Source: Acidobacteriota bacterium (GTDB lineage: Bacteria; Acidobacteriota; Blastocatellia; Pyrinomonadales; Pyrinomonadaceae). Taken from it: 55,072 bases of DNA. Every line of letters begins with the position of its first letter. Position 1 is the first letter of the stretch. Below the pieces are notes generated by a model, which was given only the letters and a program-made list of their open reading frames with translations, made no database searches and had not been told where the DNA came from. Location: the NCBI GenBank assembly GCA_018269075.1, contig JAFDVJ010000051.1, forward strand, positions 1 through 55,072, written 5' to 3'. A program made the position numbers and the translations under genes. Shown here in pieces: positions 34,305 through 41,654 of this stretch.

Positions 34305-34440
34305 TGAGTCTTAAGTCCTAAGTCTTGAGTCTTAAGTCTTGAGTCCGTGTCGTCGGCGAATCTTTTCCGGATTCGGGACGGCTTTTTCAATTGCCCGTAT
34401 TTTAGCCCGTTTCCGCGATCGACTCAAGACTTAAGACTTA
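34305..34440. repeat. GTCTTAAGTC word array with inverse copy
   Basis: Direct words (GAGTCTTAAGTCCTAAGTC and on) at 34305-34346 are answered by GACTCAAGACTTAAGACTTA at 34421-34440. A third partial copy is at 34979-34999. The region has no gene. Confidence 0.75.
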
Positions 34441-34849
34441 TTACACGAATTATTAAGTTTTCCGGTGTTTTGAGTTCCGCCTTTAGGCGGCCAAACCTCA
34501 CATTTGCCGTGTTTGCCGCGTAATGGTCTTTGATAATTAAATCCGACAAATAATCCGCATTCAGCCCGTGAAACGGGCGACAGCACCCCGCTTCGCCGCC
34601 CCGTGCGTCAGCGCGGGGAACGGGCGCGGAACATTTCTCCGAGCTCTCGAAGAGAGCGACAGCCCTTCAATTCGAGACGGCTATCGCCCGTTTCACGGGC
34701 TCGCGATCTCAAATCGGGTGCTGACCCCGCGCTTTCGCACGGGGCTTTATGCTGTCGCCCGTTTCACGGGCTGTTTGTCCGATTTAATTGTCAAAGACCA
34801 TAACGCGGGACCCGGAACATCCGAAAATTAATAAAATGCTGTAATAAGT
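34436..34849. mobile_element. MITE-like element, about 414 bp, long terminal inverted repeats
   Basis: The left side (ACTTATTACA..., TGGTCTTTGATAATTAAATC, AGCCCGTGAAACGGGCGACA) is mirrored on the right (CTGTCGCCCGTTTCACGGGC, GATTTAATTGTCAAAGACCA, TGTAATAAGT). The arms total more than 100 bases of imperfect pairing around a GC-rich centre. The inner palindrome CCCGTGAAACGGGC is REP-like. No transposase is encoded; the 87-codon frame at 34568-34831 is a by-product. A related element lies at 50113-50492. I see no clear target duplication. Confidence 0.7.
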
Positions 34850-34879
34850 ACTTTGGTCTTTAAATTTACAAACAACTTC

Positions 34880-34950
34880 GATCTTTGGTCTTTGGCCTTT
34901 GATCTTTGAAAGAAAAATCCAAGATCAAAGACCAAAGACCAAAGACCAAA
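34880..34950. repeat. GATCTTTGGTCTTTG word hairpin
   Basis: GATCTTTGGTCTTTGGCCTT on the left pairs with the CAAAGACCAAAGACC words on the right around a loop of about 12 bases. The same words recur at 48101-48176, 50067-50096 and 50501-50545. From 34950 to 35300 I see no gene, only a partial GTCCTAAGTC word at 34979-34999 and the leader of the next gene. Confidence 0.82.
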
Positions 34951-35300
34951 TTATCGAGAAATTTAATTTACACAGAAATAAGTCCTAAGTCCTGAGTCGA
35001 TCGTTATTCGTTCCCCCGCCGGATCGATCTGCGGCCGCCGGCGTATACGAACGACTATATCAATGTGTGGCGGGGCGTCGATAATTTCCTTTCATCTCAA
35101 ACGCACCGACGAAAAACGACGGGTTGATTCGAAACCCGAAGAAGCCGCCAAAGCTCCCGGAAATGGGGTTTTTGGGGAGGATCGAAAACCTTTTCGCGAC
35201 CGAAAACGCGGCGGATCTTTGCTACACGAAGGTGTGGTGAAAAGCCCGCTTTCAAAGCATATTCTGTTTTCCGTCAAAACGTTTGACGAGGAGAAAGAAT

Positions 35301-37193
35301 ATGGAAAGAAGAATTTTCGGCTATTTTATCGCATTGATTTTATTATTTATTTTCGCGGCCGCGGTTTCGGCGCAGACGACTTCGTTCGTTTATCAGGGCA
35401 AATTGACCGACAACGGCGGGCCGGCGAACGGGAATTACGATTTCGCGATTCGATTGTATGATGCGCAATCGGGCGGCAGCGAAGTCGGGGCGACTCAGAT
35501 CATCAATCTGGTGACCGTCACGAACGGGATCTTCGCGGTCAATCTGGATTTCGGCGCGTTTCCCTTCGACGGCGCGGCGCGTTACCTGGAAATCGCCGTC
35601 CGCCACAGCGGCACGAACGATTATTTTCTTTTGAATCCGCGCCAGCCGGTGACGTCGACGCCGTATGCCCTGAAAAGCCTGAAATCCGACGCGGCGACGA
35701 CCGCCGTGACCGCGAATAATTCGCTCAATCTGGGCGGCATCGCCGCCGCGCAGTACGTCATCACCTCGGACGCGCGAATGAGCGACGACCGGAATCCTTT
35801 GCCGAACAGCCCGAACTACGTGCAGAACACGCTCAATCAGCAGGCCAACACGAATTTCAACATTGCGGGCGAGGGCCGCGCGAATTTTTTCAACGCCGCG
35901 ACGAATTACCGGATCGGCGGCAGCCGCGTTTTTCATCTGACCGGCACGGACAACACGTTCGTCGGTTTCGAAAGCGGGAATTCGATGACGAACGGCAGCA
36001 CCAACGCTTTTTTCGGCGCGGCGTCCGGCAAATTCACGACGACCGGGTTCAACAACGCGTTTTTCGGCGCTTACGCCGGCCGCGCCAACGCGACCGGCAC
36101 GAACAATTCCTTTTTCGGCGCGAACGCCGGAATCTCGAACACCGGCGGCTTCAACTCGTTTTTCGGCAGCGCGGCCGGTTTCAATAACCTGAACGGCACG
36201 GGCAATTCGTTTTTCGGGGTTTCGAGCGGGCTCAACAATTCGAGCGGCCAGAACAATTCGTTTTTCGGACGACTGGCGGGCAGCGAGATCACGACCGGCA
36301 GCAACAATACTTTCATCGGCGCATTGTCCGGCGTCCTCAATACGAACGGCGCCGGCAGCAACAACGTCGCGATCGGCTACAACAATAAATTCGGGGCCGG
36401 CGTCAGCAACTCGATCGCCATCGGCACGGACCTCAGCGTGACCGACAGCAATAAGGTTCTGATCGGCAGCAATACGAGCGAAGTGATTTTGAACAAGATC
36501 ACTGCCAACTCCCTGAACAGCGGTTTCCTGTATACCGATAACGGCGTCATTAACGGCGGTTCGGTCAATGTCAGTGATGTCACGGCGGGTGTGGGGACAA
36601 TCACCGGCTTAACCGTCACGTCGTTGACTGTCAATTCGAATGTTCATGTAACTGGCGAGGTTTATTCCAACGACATTCAGGTCAAGGTCCTGGCCAGCAG
36701 CAGCTCGAATCAGCTCTGCTATTCGGATACGCAGATCCAGGGAACGGTCTTTCATGTTCTCAGTCATTGTTCGTCGAGCCGCCGTTATAAAAACGACATC
36801 GAGGATTACGGCGGCGGTCTGAGCGTTCTGAAACGTCTGCGCCCGGTGACGTTTCGCTGGAAAACCAACAATCAGGAAGACATCGGCTTCATTGCGGAAG
36901 AAGTCAACGAAGTCGAGCCGCTGTTCAATAGTTTCAACGAAAAAGGCGAGGTCGAAGGCGTCAAATACGGGCAGATAACGACGGTTCTCGTTAATTCCGT
37001 CAAGGAACAGCAGACCGCGATCGAAACGCTGACGACCGAAAATCAGACCCTGCGCGAGCAGTTGAAGCAGCAGCAATCGCAGCTCGACGCGCTCAAAGCG
37101 ATCGTCTGCCGGCAGAATCCGGATGCGGCCGGCTGCCGGGAAAAACCGGCGGAAACGAATAAAATCGAACAAACGGAGGCGAAAAAACAATGA
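35301..37193 (+). CDS. Secreted fibre-like protein with head repeats and C-terminal S74 chaperone domain
   Basis: 630 residues. A signal peptide (FGYFIALILLFIFAAAVSAQ) ends near residue 25. Residues about 30-140 form a beta-rich domain typical of bacterial proteins that start FVYQGKLTDNGGPANGNYDF. Residues about 215-340 hold eight repeats of the N(S/A/T)FFGxxAG type, similar to YadA/trimeric-autotransporter heads. The end is an intramolecular chaperone of peptidase S74 (SRRYKNDI with the Ser and Lys of the self-cleaving site, RPVTFRWK, IGFIAEEV), then a coiled coil. S74 domains trimerise and cut themselves off. The start at 35301 is chosen for the GAGGAGA upstream and the signal peptide. It overlaps the next gene by 4 bases. 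Confidence 0.88.
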   Translation: MERRIFGYFIALILLFIFAAAVSAQTTSFVYQGKLTDNGGPANGNYDFAIRLYDAQSGGSEVGATQIINLVTVTNGIFAVNLDFGAFPFDGAARYLEIAVRHSGTNDYFLLNPRQPVTSTPYALKSLKSDAATTAVTANNSLNLGGIAAAQYVITSDARMSDDRNPLPNSPNYVQNTLNQQANTNFNIAGEGRANFFNAATNYRIGGSRVFHLTGTDNTFVGFESGNSMTNGSTNAFFGAASGKFTTTGFNNAFFGAYAGRANATGTNNSFFGANAGISNTGGFNSFFGSAAGFNNLNGTGNSFFGVSSGLNNSSGQNNSFFGRLAGSEITTGSNNTFIGALSGVLNTNGAGSNNVAIGYNNKFGAGVSNSIAIGTDLSVTDSNKVLIGSNTSEVILNKITANSLNSGFLYTDNGVINGGSVNVSDVTAGVGTITGLTVTSLTVNSNVHVTGEVYSNDIQVKVLASSSSNQLCYSDTQIQGTVFHVLSHCSSSRRYKNDIEDYGGGLSVLKRLRPVTFRWKTNNQEDIGFIAEEVNEVEPLFNSFNEKGEVEGVKYGQITTVLVNSVKEQQTAIETLTTENQTLREQLKQQQSQLDALKAIVCRQNPDAAGCREKPAETNKIEQTEAKKQ

Positions 37194-37768
37194 AGGGAAA
37201 ACTGCGGGCGATTCTCTCGGCGCTGGTTCTGGGCTTGATCTTATTTTTCCTGCTGGTCGCCGTTTCGCGCGGGCAAACGGCGGAAATCTTAGCGAGCGGC
37301 GGCGCGTTCACGCTCGAAAAATCGGCGCTCGCGGGCGGCGGCAATACGAAAGCCGGCGTGCAGATGGGCGACAGCGGGACGGCCGGACAGGCGGCGGCGG
37401 GCTTGAGATCGAGCGGCGGGCAATTTTCGATCTACAGCGGTTTCTGGACGCCCGACGATTTCACGCCGACCGCGGCCGCGGTCGGCGCCGGCGGCTGCGT
37501 CAAAACGGCTGACGGCCGCGGCATCCGCAACGCGCGCGTGACGATCCGTTATCCCGACGGTCAAACGCGCACGACGCTCACCGGCACGTTCGGCTGCTAC
37601 CGTTTTACGGACATCCCGATCGGCGAAATTTACGTTTTCAGCGTCGTCTCGAAACGCTTTACTTTTAACCGTCCGGCGGAGATCAGAACCATTCTGGACG
37701 ACACGCAGGATATCGATTTCGTCGCCGACGAAGCCGAAGCCAATGCCGCCCGCGGCACCTCGCAGTGA
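37190..37768 (+). CDS. Secreted protein with carboxypeptidase-regulatory-like domain
   Basis: 192 residues, starting at an ATGA overlap with the fibre-like gene. An N-terminal signal segment (AILSALVLGLILFFLLVAV) is followed by a Gly/Ala-rich part (about 30-100) and a prealbumin-like regulatory domain (about 100-185: GCVKTADGRGIRNARVTI, FGCYRFTDIPIGEIYVF, RFTFNRP). The last domain closely resembles the C-terminal domain of the giant protein at 6408-11189 (FGRYRFSNVAAGGVYVLSV, RYIFDRP). Its coupling to the fibre-like gene suggests that it anchors or accompanies that protein at the cell surface (inference). Confidence 0.82.
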   Translation: MKGKLRAILSALVLGLILFFLLVAVSRGQTAEILASGGAFTLEKSALAGGGNTKAGVQMGDSGTAGQAAAGLRSSGGQFSIYSGFWTPDDFTPTAAAVGAGGCVKTADGRGIRNARVTIRYPDGQTRTTLTGTFGCYRFTDIPIGEIYVFSVVSKRFTFNRPAEIRTILDDTQDIDFVADEAEANAARGTSQ

Positions 37769-37787
37769 AAATCGCCCGAATTTACCG

Positions 37788-37845
37788 AAAGCGAAAAAGT
37801 CCCGAGAACTCCGACCGAAGGTTTTTTCAGGATTTTTCGCTTTTT
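37788..37845 (+). terminator. Possible terminator after the fibre-like operon
   Basis: AAAGCGAAAAA (37788-37798) can pair with TTTTTCGCTTT (37833-37843), followed by TT and later T-rich bases. The loop is long (34 bases), so this is tentative. Confidence 0.45.
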
Positions 37846-37940
37846 GACTTTTCCGGTTTGAACGCTTTCGTGCCGCCGGGGAAATTGCGGACGCCGGCTG
37901 GAAGCGGCGCGGAGAGAAGAATAAAACGGCCGGCGGCGGT

Positions 37941-38138
37941 TCAGGAATTGAATCGTTCGATCGCCGTTTCGGCTTCCTGCCGGCGGCGGTCCTTGAATTC
38001 GGAGATCCAGTCGGAGACGGTCGAGGCCAGCTTGGTCGAGTCGTTGGTCGGTTCCGTCTTTTTTTCGGTGACGGCGGGCGCGGCGGTGACTTTTTCGGCG
38101 CCTTTTTTGATGACTTTTATTTTTGTTCTCGGGTTCAT
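37941..38138 (-). CDS. Small basic/acidic hypothetical protein
   Basis: 65 residues from ATG 38138 (MNPRTKIKVIKKGAEK). It has a basic start, a Thr/Ala/Glu-rich middle and an amphipathic helix at the end (DWISEFKDRRRQEAETAIE). I know no function. The start is preferred over an in-frame ATG at 38246, whose extra residues look random. Short proteins with the KIKVIKKG opening seem familiar from this phylum, but I cannot name the family. Confidence 0.55.
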   Translation of the reverse strand: MNPRTKIKVIKKGAEKVTAAPAVTEKKTEPTNDSTKLASTVSDWISEFKDRRRQEAETAIERFNS

Positions 38139-38431
38139 AAATTTATTTTCATTTTCGGCATTGTCAGGTTTTTCGCGGGACGAAGAACAAATGCGGTTTA
38201 AGGCTGCGCGTGACCTCTCGTCCGGGTTATGAAACAGCATTTTCACAGGCTTTGATCCGAAAGAGAGAAAAATTGCGGCCTGCGGAAGCGCTTCGCGACG
38301 GCGGGCGTCTTGCGAAACCCGGCCGCCGGTTAACCATATTTTTATCGATTGCCGGAAGAACTTATCTTTTAGGATAACTCATCCGGCCCGAACGGGCCAT
38401 TAACGAAACCTTAAATTTTGCCGGTCGCCCG

Positions 38432-38785
38432 TTAAATTCTCGAATGAACCAGACGGCGCACGCGGTCGGCGAACAGGACGTCGATCGTGCGGGTGTTGAA
38501 AACCGTCATCACCTCGCCCGTGCCGAAAGTCGGATGGGCGATGATCTGTCCCGCGCGGTAGGTTCTCGTCGTCGCGTACGGGTCGCCGGTTTTGCCGGCC
38601 AGCTCCTGAATCTTGACGGCTTTGGCGGACGGTTTGTAAGCGCCGGTCAGCCCGCATTTCGAGCATTTGACGCGTGAAACCAGCCCGGCTTTGGTCAGCG
38701 ATTTCACGATATGCCCGAACTGCTCGTCGCAGGCCGGACAGAATTTCTGGACGTTGTCGCCGATCGCGTATGTTTCTTTAATCAT
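38432..38785 (-). CDS. Zinc-ribbon protein with a CarD/UvrD-tudor-like C-terminal domain
   Basis: 117 residues. The N-terminal zinc ribbon has CPAC (about 15-18) and CSKC (about 41-44). Residues about 74-117 (YRAGQIIAHPTFGTGEVM..DVLFADRVRRLV) match the small SH3-like fold found at the C-terminus of UvrD-type helicases and in CarD, which binds RNA polymerase or nucleic acid. It follows the RhlE gene after 78 bases on the same strand, so an RNA- or transcription-related role is plausible. Confidence 0.7.
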   Translation of the reverse strand: MIKETYAIGDNVQKFCPACDEQFGHIVKSLTKAGLVSRVKCSKCGLTGAYKPSAKAVKIQELAGKTGDPYATTRTYRAGQIIAHPTFGTGEVMTVFNTRTIDVLFADRVRRLVHSRI

Positions 38786-38863
38786 CGGTTTGTGTTTGAG
38801 TTCTTCGGCGGAATTCTTAATTTCCCGGTTAAGAATTCCGCGGTTGTTTGAAAAAGGGGAGAG

Positions 38864-40081
38864 TTATCTTCGCGAGCGGCGCGGCCGGAACGAGCGAAAA
38901 GACTTCGCCTTGATAAAGCCGCCCGCCGCCGGGCTTGAAAAACCGCCCGCCGCCGGTTCGCGGCCGCCGAAATCCGGCAGCACGACCCGTTTGACCTGTT
39001 GTTCGGTCAGCCGTTCGATGCCGCGCATCGCGAGCTCGTCGCCCGGCGCGACGAGCGTGATCGCCTGGCCCTGATTGCCGGCGCGGCCCGTCCGGCCGAC
39101 GCGGTGGACGTAGTTTTCGGGCGCTTCCGGCACGTCGTAGTTGATGACGTGCGAGACCGCGTCGACGTCGATCCCGCGCGACGCGATGTCGGTCGCGACG
39201 AGCACGCTGATCTTGCCCTGCTTGAGATCGCGCAGCGCCGTTTCGCGCTGCGACTGCGAACGGTCCGCGTGGATCCGGTTCGCCTTCATCTCGCGCTTGG
39301 TCAGAATATGCGCCAGGTTTTCGGCCGAGCGCTTGGTCCGCGTAAAGACGATCACGCGCTCGAAGTTGTTGGTTTCGAGCAGGTTCAGCAGGAGCGCCGT
39401 CTTCGATTCCTGGGCGACCGGGTAGACGAGCTGTTCGATCGTTTCGGCGGTCACGTTCTGCCGGCGGCTGACTTCGACTTCCTCGGGGTTTTTCATAATC
39501 GAGTAGGCGAGCGACCGGACGGGCGACGACATCGTCGCCGAAAACAGCAGCGTCTGGCGCGAGGCGGGGACTTTCGCCAGAATCTGTTTGACGGCCGGCA
39601 GAAAGCCCATATCGAGCATCCGGTCGGCCTCGTCGAGAACGAGCGTGTCGAGATGCGTCAGATCGACGGTTCCGCGCTGCAGATGATCGATCAGGCGTCC
39701 CGGCGTCGCGATGATCAGGCTGACGCCGCGTTTGAGGGCGGTGCATTGATTCTTGACGCTCGCGCCGCCGATCAGGCTGACGCAGGCGTATTTCGACGGG
39801 GCCAGCTGGCGGTAGGCTTCTTCGATCTGCGAAACCAGCTCGCGCGTCGGCGCGATCACCAGAACCCGGACGCCGGGCTTGTTTTCCCGGATCATTTTTT
39901 GAAGGGCCGGAAGCAGAAACGCGGCCGTTTTGCCGGTTCCGGTTTCGGCGCAGCCGATTAAATCCGCGCCCTTCAGGATCACGGGAATGGCCCGTTTCTG
40001 GATCGGCGTCGGCTCGGTAAAATTGAGGGATTCACAGCGGCGCGCGAGCGCGTCGGTCAATCCTAAGTCGTAAAATTTCAT
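38864..40081 (-). CDS. rhlE: DEAD-box RNA helicase, RhlE-like
   Basis: 405-residue cytosolic ATP-dependent RNA helicase. Visible motifs in order: Q motif (FTEPTPIQKRAIP), motif I AETGTGKT, Ia PTREL, II DEAD (VLDEADRML), III SAT (FSATM), V around ATDIASRGID, and VI HRVGRTGR. A short basic tail (RSFRPRRSRR) probably binds RNA. It lies 138 bases downstream of an RRM protein gene on the same strand; the pair resembles cold-induced RNA-remodelling genes. The RhlE subgroup is suggested by length and tail; other DEAD-box subgroups cannot be excluded. Confidence 0.9.
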   Translation of the reverse strand: MKFYDLGLTDALARRCESLNFTEPTPIQKRAIPVILKGADLIGCAETGTGKTAAFLLPALQKMIRENKPGVRVLVIAPTRELVSQIEEAYRQLAPSKYACVSLIGGASVKNQCTALKRGVSLIIATPGRLIDHLQRGTVDLTHLDTLVLDEADRMLDMGFLPAVKQILAKVPASRQTLLFSATMSSPVRSLAYSIMKNPEEVEVSRRQNVTAETIEQLVYPVAQESKTALLLNLLETNNFERVIVFTRTKRSAENLAHILTKREMKANRIHADRSQSQRETALRDLKQGKISVLVATDIASRGIDVDAVSHVINYDVPEAPENYVHRVGRTGRAGNQGQAITLVAPGDELAMRGIERLTEQQVKRVVLPDFGGREPAAGGFSSPAAGGFIKAKSFRSFRPRRSRR

Positions 40082-40149
40082 TAAATAAATTCCTAAATTC
40101 CTTTTAGCGGGGCGAACCGTTTGATCGGGGTTCGCCCGAGATTGTGATG

Positions 40150-40178
40150 GTCTCCGGCGCGGTCTTTCGGCCGGAGAC
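40150..40178. terminator. Hairpin between the RRM and helicase genes
   Basis: GTCTCCGGC (40150-40158) pairs with GCCGGAGAC (40170-40178). There is no U tract on the minus strand, so it is more likely an attenuating or mRNA-protecting hairpin than a full terminator. Confidence 0.45.
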
Positions 40179-40219
40179 GCTTTGTTGAGATCGGTGTCGG
40201 CGGCGTTTCGAACGGCGCG

Positions 40220-40543
40220 CTACCAGCGGTAGCCGCCGCGATTTCCGCCGCGATTGCTGCCGCCGCGATTTCCGCCGCGGTTGCTGCCGCCGTGATCGCG
40301 CTGCCGGGCCTCGTTGACGACCAGCGTCCGGCCGTTGACCTCTTTTCCGTTATTGGCGGCGATGGCGGCTTCGCCTTCCTCCGGCGAGGACATCTCGATA
40401 AAACCGAAACCGCGCGAGCGGCCGGTTTCGTGATCGGTGATCACGTTCGCCGAATTGACCGTGCCGGATTCTCCGAACAACTGTTCGAGATCATATTCCG
40501 ACGTTTGGAAATTCAGATTTCCAACATAGAGTTTCATTGACAT
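40220..40543 (-). CDS. RRM RNA-binding protein with Gly/Arg-rich tail
   Basis: 107 residues. One RNA-recognition motif (about 3-80) has RNP2 LYVGNL and RNP1 RGFGFIEM. A tail of repeated SNRGGNRGG units (about 86-105) is coded by near-identical DNA repeats. Bacterial proteins of this kind are often induced by cold and act as RNA chaperones. A Met two codons in could also be the start (MSMKLYVG). The upstream 460 bases hold no gene. Confidence 0.93.
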   Translation of the reverse strand: MSMKLYVGNLNFQTSEYDLEQLFGESGTVNSANVITDHETGRSRGFGFIEMSSPEEGEAAIAANNGKEVNGRTLVVNEARQRDHGGSNRGGNRGGSNRGGNRGGYRW

Positions 40544-41012
40544 AAAAAAATAAACCTTTCCCTAACTCGGGGATAAAAAAGAAGTGTCGAATCGAATTGA
40601 CTTCAAAAGAAACGGTAAGTCTTCGCGAAGGATCGGTATCGGCTGCTCAAACGAATGAGCGACTTCTGTTGCCTAAAAACAGCCCGCTCTCAGAACCATC
40701 CAAACGCCGCCAATAAAACTTTTTCCAGACGAACGCATCAACCGTCGATGCACAAGAGTAGGATTGCGTATCTCTATGATGCCTCATTTGGCGGGTTTAC
40801 TGCAAGTTTTTTTGCGGAATAGTCGAAAAATCAATCAATTCCGGTCGGTGCCCGATGCTCCCGCGCGCATTTCAGGCTATTCTTTTACGCCGCTTCCGTC
40901 GGTTCGATCACGCCTTTAACCAATACGGCGCAGAATTTGTGCGAAAAAAAACGCCGCCGCGGAAATATTTTCTTTTTTTTGCGAATTGCTCTTATAATAT
41001 GTTCGAAATCAA
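40544..41012. other. Gene-free 469-bp divergent region upstream of the RRM and sigma-factor genes
   Basis: No reading frame or repeat family is supported here. The part nearest the RRM gene is unusually AT-rich with short inverted words (CTGCTCAAACGAATGAGC around 40648). A long 5' leader for the RRM gene is possible. Nearest the sigma-factor gene, a perfect TATAAT stands at 40993-40998 (plus strand), only 14 bases before the ATG at 41013. Confidence 0.5.
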
Positions 41013-41570
41013 ATGCAGGATAAGGACGTGACAGTTTTGCTCGACCGTCTGAGCGAGGGCGACGAATCCGCGCCGGAAAGACTCTTGACGCTCGTCTACG
41101 ACGATCTGCGGCGGCTCGCGCGGGCTTATTTCGCCGACGAAAAAGCCGAACATACGCTCCAGCCGACGGCGCTCGTCCACGAGGCCTACATCCGGCTCGT
41201 CAACTGGGAAAACGTTTCGTGGCAGAACCGCGCGCATTTCTTTGCGGTCGCGGCCGACGTGATGCGAAAGATCCTGATCGATCACGCGCGGCGCAAAAAC
41301 GCCGCGAAACGGAGCGGCGGACAGAAGATCCTGCTCGACGAGGCCGTCAGTTTTTCGACGGAAAAGGAACTCGATCTGCTCAATCTCGAAGACGCGCTGA
41401 CGGCGCTCGAAAAGCTCGACGCGCGGCAGGCGAAAATCGTCGAGCTGCGTTTTTTCGGCGGTCTTTCGATCGAGGAGACCGCGTATGTTCTGAAGATTTC
41501 CGAAACCACCGTCAAACGCGAATGGACTTTTGCGAAAGCCTGGTTTCAGCGCGAGCTGACGCGAACGTGA
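41013..41570 (+). CDS. ECF-type RNA polymerase sigma factor
   Basis: 185 residues. Region 2 (about 25-95) contains LVHEAYIRLVNWENVSWQ and AADVMRKILIDHARR; region 4 (about 125-180) contains RQAKIVELRFFGGLSIEE and a helix-turn-helix ending SETTVKREWTFAKAWFQRE. This matches the sigma-70 ECF subgroup common in Acidobacteriota and Planctomycetes that sits beside protein kinases instead of an anti-sigma gene. The TATAAT at 40993-40998 is very close to the ATG; a GTG at 41028 after AAGGAC is an alternative start. The kinase gene follows 84 bases later. Confidence 0.92.
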   Translation: MQDKDVTVLLDRLSEGDESAPERLLTLVYDDLRRLARAYFADEKAEHTLQPTALVHEAYIRLVNWENVSWQNRAHFFAVAADVMRKILIDHARRKNAAKRSGGQKILLDEAVSFSTEKELDLLNLEDALTALEKLDARQAKIVELRFFGGLSIEETAYVLKISETTVKREWTFAKAWFQRELTRT

Positions 41571-41654
41571 GCGATCCTGCGCGGCGCCGGATACCGCCGG
41601 ATCCGGGGCGATAATCCGTGTTCGCCGGCGGAAAAAATATCCTCCCGTTTAACG

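Noticed and set aside
34568..34831. 87-residue protein inside the MITE-like element
   Set aside because: Coded by the inverted repeats themselves; such frames recur wherever the palindrome occurs.
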